Shown here: positions 14,891-18,921 of the stretch, piece by piece | Layout: every line of letters starts with the position of its first letter | Position numbering within the stretch: position 1 is the first letter of the stretch | Source: Anaerolineae bacterium | GTDB lineage: Bacteria; Chloroflexota; Anaerolineae; 4572-78; J111 | NCBI GenBank assembly: GCA_020433785.1 | Contig: JAGRCC010000774.1 | Coordinates: forward strand, 1 to 18,921 | Length of the DNA: 18,921 nucleotides | Reading direction: 5' to 3' | Position numbers and translations under genes: made by a program | Notes under the pieces: generated by a model | Seen by the model: only the letters and a program-made list of their open reading frames with translations | Told to the model about the DNA's origin: nothing | Database searches by the model: none

Positions 14891-15712
14891 ATGACCACAC
14901 TTTTAAAGAATCAAGTGGCCATGGTTACCGGCGCTGGTCGCGGAATTGGCAAAGCGGCGGCTTTGGCCCTGGCCGCTGCCGGCGCGGCGGTGGTATTAGT
15001 GGCTCGCTCAAAGGATGAGATCGCCAGCGTGGCTGACGAAATCAAACACTTGGGGGGCAAGGCGCTGGCTATCCCCACCGATGTCAGCGGTATTAGCCAA
15101 ATCGACAACCTACTGGTATTAACCTTGCGGGCTTTTGGCGGGGTCGATATTTTGGTCAACAACGCCGCAATGGTTCAACCGTTAGGCAAGGTTTGGGAAA
15201 CGTCGCCGGTGGCCTGGCAAAAGCTGATCGCCGTCAACGTTATCGGCCCCTATTTATGCGCCCGGGCCGTGTTGCCCCATATGTTAGAAAAAGGCAGCGG
15301 GCGAATTATTAACATTTCATCTGGGGCCGCTGAACGAGATATCATCGGGGCCAGTGCTTACAACACCAGCAAAGCCGCTCTGGAACGCTTTTCCAGCACC
15401 CTGGCCGCTGAACTGACAGAGACCAACATTGTGGTCACGGTGCTGCGGCCCGGCATTGTCGATACCTCGATGCAGGCCAGCATGCGCCAAACGCCGAAAC
15501 ATATCTTCCCCCTGGCCTCGAATTGGCAGGACTGGTACGATCAAGGCCAATTACGCTCGCCTAATGAACCGGCCCAAGCCGTGTTGTGGCTGGCCAGCCG
15601 CTTTGCCCAAGGGGCCAACGGCCAGATGTTTAGTATCGATGACGAAGCATTTCGCCAACAGATCGCGGCTGATTTAGGGACGACCTTACTGCCGCCCCGA
15701 GAGCGGGCTTAG
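14891..15712 (+). CDS. SDR family NAD(P)-dependent oxidoreductase
   Basis: The 273-residue protein is a classical short-chain dehydrogenase/reductase with a Rossmann fold. The cofactor loop TGAGRGIG is at 13-20, NNA at 90-92 stabilizes the sheet, and the catalytic set is Asn115 (VNVIGPY), Ser143/Ser144 (NISSGAAE), Tyr157 and Lys161 (YNTSK). After strand 2, VARSKDEI carries Arg39 in place of the acidic residue that usually selects NAD, which leans toward NADP but is not decisive. The C-terminal part (LRSPNEPAQAVLWLAS) closes the substrate pocket. It resembles 3-oxoacyl-ACP reductase-like SDRs, but the substrate cannot be deduced. Length is normal. It is transcribed divergently from the GAF kinase and followed by a 376-nt gap, so it is probably a single-gene unit. 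Confidence 0.9.
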   Translation: MTTLLKNQVAMVTGAGRGIGKAAALALAAAGAAVVLVARSKDEIASVADEIKHLGGKALAIPTDVSGISQIDNLLVLTLRAFGGVDILVNNAAMVQPLGKVWETSPVAWQKLIAVNVIGPYLCARAVLPHMLEKGSGRIINISSGAAERDIIGASAYNTSKAALERFSSTLAAELTETNIVVTVLRPGIVDTSMQASMRQTPKHIFPLASNWQDWYDQGQLRSPNEPAQAVLWLASRFAQGANGQMFSIDDEAFRQQIAADLGTTLLPPRERA

Positions 15713-15778
15713 ATTGTCCGGCAAAAGAGTGGTCCGGTTGCTTTGGGCTGTAAGCCTCGTCCGGTTAGTCTATTCATT

Positions 15779-15804
15779 GAAGCGACTTCTGGGAAGCGAC
15801 TTCT
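15779..15804 (+). repeat. 12-bp direct repeat GAAGCGACTTCT
   Basis: Two perfect copies at 15779-15790 and 15793-15804 are separated by 2 nt. Each copy carries the inverted arms GAAG and CTTC around CGA. The spacing of 14 bp is not a full helical turn multiple. They lie about 70 nt before the icd -35 box. Confidence 0.7.
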
Positions 15805-15874
15805 CGATAAATTGCTAAAACTGGGCCATTCTGCTGAGGCTATCGTTGAAATTGCTTAGGGGTATCGCCTGGCG

Positions 15875-15903
15875 TTGACAAAGATTGCGCCTGAAAGTAA
15901 AAT
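15875..15903 (+). promoter_or_regulatory. Near-consensus promoter of icd
   Basis: A perfect -35 TTGACA (15875-15880), an optimal 17-nt spacer and TAAAAT (15898-15903, 5 of 6). This is the best promoter match in the window, which fits a highly expressed central-metabolism gene. Transcription would start near 15910. Confidence 0.7.
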
Positions 15904-16088
15904 ACACGCCTAACTGTAATAAGCAATGAGGCAAACTCGATTCGAAGTTTTGTCGGACAAATAACCGGTCAACAATGGCCTCAAACAATCTGATGCAATA
16001 TTAACTGCTTGGGTCATTTGGCCCGACCCTCGGTTATATTCGTTTCATTGTTTTTGCCACCCCATAAAAACTTCTAGGAGAAAAAAAG

Positions 16089-17333
16089 ATGGCATTCGAA
16101 AAAATTATTGTTCCCCAAGACGGAGAAAAAATCACCGTTGAAGATGGTAAATTACAGGTGCCGGATAATCCCATTTTAGCCTTTATCGAAGGTGATGGTA
16201 TTGGCTACGACATTATGACAGCCAGCAAGCGCATTTGGGATGCAGCTGTGCAGGCCGCCTACGGCGGACAGCGCAAGGTCTCCTGGATGGAAATTTATGC
16301 CGGAGAAAAAGCAGCCAAAATTTATGACGGCAACTATATGCCGGATGAGACTTTTGATGCCATTAGTGAATTTATTGTCGGCATCAAAGGGCCGCTGACA
16401 ACCCCGGTGGGCGGTGGGTTCCGTAGCTTGAACGTGACGCTGCGTCAGGTGCTCGATTTGTACGCTTGTGTGCGGCCGGTACGCTGGTATAAAGGTGTGC
16501 CCAGCCCGGTCAAAGAGCCGGAAAACGTCAATATGGTCATTTTCCGGGAAAATACGGAGGATGTCTACGCCGGGATCGAGTACGAAGCCGGTACGCCGGA
16601 AAACGCCAAATTGGCCGATTTTCTGCGTGACGAAATGGGCGCGAATTTCTTTGAAGGGGCTGGTATTGGTATCAAGCCCATCAGCGCGTTCGGTACCAAG
16701 CGTCTGGTTCGCAAGGCCATTCAATATGCGCTCGACCGCGGCTTGGACAGCGTCACGCTGGTTCACAAAGGTAATATTCAAAAATTCACCGAAGGCGCCT
16801 TCCGCAAATGGGGCTATGAGTTAGCCAAAGAAGAGTTCAGCGATGTGACCATTACCGAGGACGAACTCTGGAGCGAATATGACGGCCATCAGCCCGAAGG
16901 CAAAGTGGTCATCAAAGACCGTATTGCCGATATTATCTTCCAGTTGGCCTTGCTCCGGCCGACCGAGTTTAGCATTTTGGCCTGTCCCAATCTCAACGGC
17001 GATTATCTTAGCGACGCCCTGGCCGCCCAAGTGGGTGGGGTGGGCATTGCCCCCGGCGCCAATATTGCCGACCACGTAGCCCTGTTTGAAGCCACGCACG
17101 GCACGGCACCAAAATACACCAACCTCGACAAAGTCAATCCCGGCAGTCTGCTGTTCTCCGGGGTGATGATGCTGGAGTATATCGGCTGGAAAGAGGCCGC
17201 TAAAATGGTTCAAGACGCCTACGAAAAAACCATCGAGCAAAAAATTGTGACCTATGATTTTGCTCGCCAGACCGAAGGCGCCAAGGAAGTAAAAACCAGC
17301 GAATTTGCCAGCGCTGTGATTTCAAATCTATAA
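16089..17333 (+). CDS. icd: Isocitrate dehydrogenase, NADP-dependent
   Basis: The 414-residue enzyme oxidatively decarboxylates isocitrate to 2-oxoglutarate in the TCA cycle, producing NADPH. It aligns with the dimeric E. coli type: substrate residues Ser113 and Asn115 ([13 protein letters not shown]), Arg119, Arg129, Arg153 and Tyr160 ([14 protein letters not shown]), Lys227 (HKGN), and the metal ligands Asp305 and Asp309 (NLNGDYLSD). NADP specificity is indicated by Lys342-Tyr343 in ATHGTAPKY and by Tyr389 and Arg393 in VTYDFAR, matching the E. coli positions. Ribosome binding site AGGAG (16076-16080) lies 8 nt before ATG. Ser113 is the residue phosphorylated by AceK in enterobacteria; no aceK is present here. 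The product 2-oxoglutarate is the entry point for ammonium assimilation. The BMP gene follows after 68 nt with no hairpin between, so read-through is possible. Confidence 0.97.
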   Translation: MAFEKIIVPQDGEKITVEDGKLQVPDNPILAFIEGDGIGYDIMTASKRIWDAAVQAAYGGQRKVSWMEIYAGEKAAKIYDGNYMPDETFDAISEFIVGIKGPLTTPVGGGFRSLNVTLRQVLDLYACVRPVRWYKGVPSPVKEPENVNMVIFRENTEDVYAGIEYEAGTPENAKLADFLRDEMGANFFEGAGIGIKPISAFGTKRLVRKAIQYALDRGLDSVTLVHKGNIQKFTEGAFRKWGYELAKEEFSDVTITEDELWSEYDGHQPEGKVVIKDRIADIIFQLALLRPTEFSILACPNLNGDYLSDALAAQVGGVGIAPGANIADHVALFEATHGTAPKYTNLDKVNPGSLLFSGVMMLEYIGWKEAAKMVQDAYEKTIEQKIVTYDFARQTEGAKEVKTSEFASAVISNL

Positions 17334-17401
17334 TTTCTTACTCTGTTTCAATCTGTAAGCTTTTTAACCCCAATATTGTTGCCTTACTTAAAGGAGGAAA
17401 G

Positions 17402-18511
17402 ATGCGTTACACAAAAATTTGGTTAGTGGCCGTGATATTCTTAACGGCCCTGGTGTTAGGTGCCTGCGGCGGCGCCGCGCCAACTCAAGCCCCGCCGAAA
17501 GAAGAAGCGGCTCCGGCCGAAGAAGCAGCTCCGGCTGAGGAAGCGGCTCCGGCTGAAGAAGCGGCGGCTGACGGCGACTGCACTAGCGAAGAAGTTTTCT
17601 GTGTGGGCCTGGTGACCGACGTGGGCGAAATTGACGACAAGTCATTTAACCAATCCGCCTGGGAAGGGGTACAGATGGCCGGTGAAGCTGGCGCGCAAGT
17701 CGATTACATCGAAACCGGCGATGCCAAGGATTATGCGGCTAATATCGATCTCTTTGCTCAGAACGGCTATGATGTAATTGTGACCGTAGGGTTTGCCTTA
17801 GGTGAAGCAACGGCAGCAGCCGCGGCAAATTACCCGGATATCGATTTCATCGGGGTCGATCAATTTCAGGTGGAACCGGTTGACAACCTGGCCGGGTTAA
17901 TCTTCCCGGAAGATAAAGCCGGTTTCATGGCCGGCGCGTTGGCTGCCCAGTTAACTCAATCCGGCACCATCGCCGCCGTGCTTGGGACAGACCTGGTGCC
18001 GCCGGTCGTGGCCTTCAAAGAAGGTTATGAATCTGGCGCTCGCTACATTAATCCGGACATCAATCTCATCTCCACCTACCACCCCGGCGGGCTGGATGTA
18101 GCTTTCACCGACCCGGAATGGGGCGCTAGCACCGCTAAACAAGCCATTGACCAGGGCGCGGACGTGGTATTTGGGGCCGGCGGGAAAACCGGTAACGGCG
18201 CGTTGATTGAAGTGGCCGGCAATGAAGGCATTTTTTGCATCGGCGTCGATAGCGATCAATGGGAAACAGTGCCGGAAGCACACACCTGCCTGGTTTCCAG
18301 CGCGATGAAATTGATCACCCCCGGCGTAGCGGGGCTGATCGAAATGTCCCATTCGGGCGAATTCCCCAGCGGCAATTTCATTGGCGATGTGGGTCTGGCG
18401 CCCTTCCATGATTTTGACTCTAAAATTTCGGATGAAATCAAAGGCAGTCTGGATGAAATCAATACCGGTCTGCTCGATGGCTCCATCGAAACCGGTTACA
18501 ATCCCGGCTAA
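17402..18511 (+). CDS. BMP family ABC transporter substrate-binding lipoprotein
   Basis: The 369-residue protein starts with a signal peptide and lipobox LGAC (Cys22), followed by an Ala/Glu/Pro linker made of EEAAPA repeats (about 34-57). The ligand-binding part (about 66-360) has the family patterns VGLVTDVGEIDDKSFNQSAWEG, DVIVTVGFALGEA, PDIDFIGVDQF, EDKAGFMAGALAA and DVVFGAGGKTGNGALIEVA. This Bmp/Med/PnrA family binds purine nucleosides or related ligands outside the membrane and hands them to an ABC importer. Asp75 and Asn85-like positions near the first loop and Phe138 fit nucleoside stacking, though ligand identity cannot be proved. A perfect Shine-Dalgarno AAGGAGG (17391-17397) precedes ATG. 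A BPD_transp_2 permease gene follows, separated by two strong hairpins that may set the ratio of binding protein to membrane parts. The ATPase gene is not in the window. Confidence 0.92.
   Translation: MRYTKIWLVAVIFLTALVLGACGGAAPTQAPPKEEAAPAEEAAPAEEAAPAEEAAADGDCTSEEVFCVGLVTDVGEIDDKSFNQSAWEGVQMAGEAGAQVDYIETGDAKDYAANIDLFAQNGYDVIVTVGFALGEATAAAAANYPDIDFIGVDQFQVEPVDNLAGLIFPEDKAGFMAGALAAQLTQSGTIAAVLGTDLVPPVVAFKEGYESGARYINPDINLISTYHPGGLDVAFTDPEWGASTAKQAIDQGADVVFGAGGKTGNGALIEVAGNEGIFCIGVDSDQWETVPEAHTCLVSSAMKLITPGVAGLIEMSHSGEFPSGNFIGDVGLAPFHDFDSKISDEIKGSLDEINTGLLDGSIETGYNPG
17501..17569 (+). repeat. In-frame 18-bp repeats encoding EEAAPA
   Basis: Three 18-bp units (17501-17518, 17519-17536, 17537-17554) and a partial fourth (to 17569) encode the linker between the lipid anchor and the binding domain. 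Units differ only at third codon positions. Copy number may vary between strains. Confidence 0.85.
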
Positions 18512-18549
18512 TCTTATCATCCTCCAGAAAATTTTTTCTTGAATAAGAC

Positions 18550-18582
18550 CGGGTAGATGAGGGCAAGTCCCTCATCTACCCG
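18550..18582. repeat. 14-bp perfect hairpin after the BMP gene
   Basis: CGGGTAGATGAGGG (18550-18563) pairs exactly with CCCTCATCTACCCG (18569-18582) around loop CAAGT. No T-run follows on the plus strand, so it is better seen as a 3' mRNA-stabilizing or partial-termination element than as a full terminator. Confidence 0.75.
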
Positions 18583-18647
18583 ACGAAACTATTTCTGGAC
18601 ATCGATACCTCACATTTTTGCAAAGCAAGATCACAACTAAATAATCT

Positions 18648-18679
18648 ATGTACGACGTGCCACCAGGCACGTTGTACAT
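18648..18679. repeat. Second strong hairpin just before the permease ribosome binding site
   Basis: ATGTACGACGTGCC (18648-18661) pairs with GGCACGTTGTACAT (18666-18679) around loop ACCA; all pairs form if one G-U is allowed. It ends 2 nt before the AGGA ribosome binding site of the permease, where it could affect both termination and translation. Confidence 0.75.
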
Positions 18680-18691
18680 TTAGGAATGACT

Positions 18692-18921
18692 ATGACAACA
18701 CAAACTGACAGCAAGGCAAATACATCTCAACTGATGGCAATTTGGCGAGCGGCCAGTGTTCCCCTGACGGCAGTGATTTTAGCGCTGTTGGTCGGCGCAG
18801 CTATTCTTTTAATTTCAGGGGCTAATCCGATTGCCGCCTATACCGCCCTGGCCAAGGGCGCTTTTGGCAGCAGCGTTGCCTTTGGCCGAACCCTAGAAAA
18901 AGCCACGCCTTTAATTTTAGG
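18692..18921 (+). CDS. ABC transporter permease, BPD_transp_2 type (partial, 5' end)
   Basis: ATG 18692 has AGGA at 18682-18685, 6 nt upstream. An in-frame ATG at 18686 is too close to that site. The frame is open for 76 codons to the window edge. A short polar N-terminus is followed by a membrane helix (about 25-43, LTAVILALLVGAAILLISG), then NPIAAYTALAKGAFGS and FGRTLEKATPLIL. This order (helix, NPxxAYxxLxxGAFG, then TLxxATPLIL) is characteristic of the YufP/NupP-like inner-membrane permeases that pair with BMP binding proteins. It is the probable channel subunit of the importer served by the preceding lipoprotein. The usual gene order is binding protein, ATPase, permease, permease; here the permease follows directly. 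Confidence 0.88.
   Translation, partial: MTTQTDSKANTSQLMAIWRAASVPLTAVILALLVGAAILLISGANPIAAYTALAKGAFGSSVAFGRTLEKATPLIL

Larger units (their letters stand above)
15713..16088. other. Intergenic region and long leader upstream of icd
   Basis: These 376 nt contain no convincing gene. The first half holds a 12-bp direct repeat (15779-15804). The second half holds the icd promoter (15875-15903) and a leader of about 180 nt. In the leader I see a 13-bp palindrome (TTTGTC, one base, GACAAA; 15949-15961), a 6-bp stem TGAGGC/GCCTCA (15927-15932 with 15978-15983) enclosing it, and a stem GGGTC/GACCC (16011-16015 with 16025-16029). No known riboswitch class is recognisable. Confidence 0.45.

Noticed and set aside
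16176..16781. Open frame of about 200 codons antisense to icd
   Set aside because: It mirrors the conserved icd codons, resembles no protein I know, and has no promoter or ribosome binding site.
17951..18520. Open frame of 189 codons antisense to the BMP gene
   Set aside because: It is a shadow of the well-supported sense gene; codon bias of that gene explains the lack of stops.
18550..18582. Intrinsic terminator of the BMP gene
   Set aside because: The stem is strong but no T-run follows it, and the permease gene of the same importer lies just beyond, so full termination is unlikely.
18583..18691. Purine riboswitch before the permease
   Set aside because: A single long hairpin is present, not the three-way junction with conserved loops of known purine riboswitches.

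Overview
The window is a continuous piece of bacterial chromosome with moderate GC, tightly packed genes on both strands, and no tRNA, rRNA, CRISPR array, insertion sequence or phage gene that I can see. The mix suggests a member of the Chloroflexota, perhaps Anaerolineae-like: several lipoproteins with LxAC lipoboxes, a BMP-type lipoprotein with an Ala/Glu/Pro linker, large GAF/PAS histidine kinases and a TIR-SUMF1 fusion. That placement is inference from gene style; no marker gene fixes it.

Layout. (1) 1-3330: a partial thpR (RNA 2',3'-cyclic phosphodiesterase, minus strand), then a large FecR-like/CBM9-like lipoprotein and a GNAT acetyltransferase close behind it. (2) 3507-9097: a signalling cluster. 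It holds a soluble PAS histidine kinase, a 1246-residue fusion of an Amt ammonium channel to PAS-PAS-GAF-PAS-histidine kinase, and a receiver-only response regulator whose start overlaps the end of the fusion gene. (3) 9176-10880: a truncated membrane sensor remnant, then a minus-strand TIR-transmembrane-SUMF1 protein. (4) 11064-12179: a YigZ/IMPACT family protein and a rhodanese lipoprotein. (5) 12186-15712: a minus-strand triple-GAF histidine kinase and a divergent short-chain dehydrogenase, with back-to-back promoters between them. (6) 16089-18921: NADP-type isocitrate dehydrogenase (icd) with a near-consensus promoter and a long leader, then a BMP-family substrate-binding lipoprotein and the start of its ABC permease, which runs off the end.

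How the genes fit together. The most notable unit is the Amt-kinase with its receiver. It looks like a two-component system in which an ammonium channel serves as the sensor, comparable to the Amt-kinase described from the anammox bacterium Kuenenia stuttgartiensis but with a longer PAS/GAF relay. The kinase just upstream is a paralogue of its C-terminal third, so the pair may share the receiver. Icd supplies 2-oxoglutarate, the carbon skeleton for ammonium assimilation, but its proximity is not evidence of co-regulation. The TIR-SUMF1 protein is a possible defence or signalling protein whose TIR domain appears to lack the catalytic glutamate.
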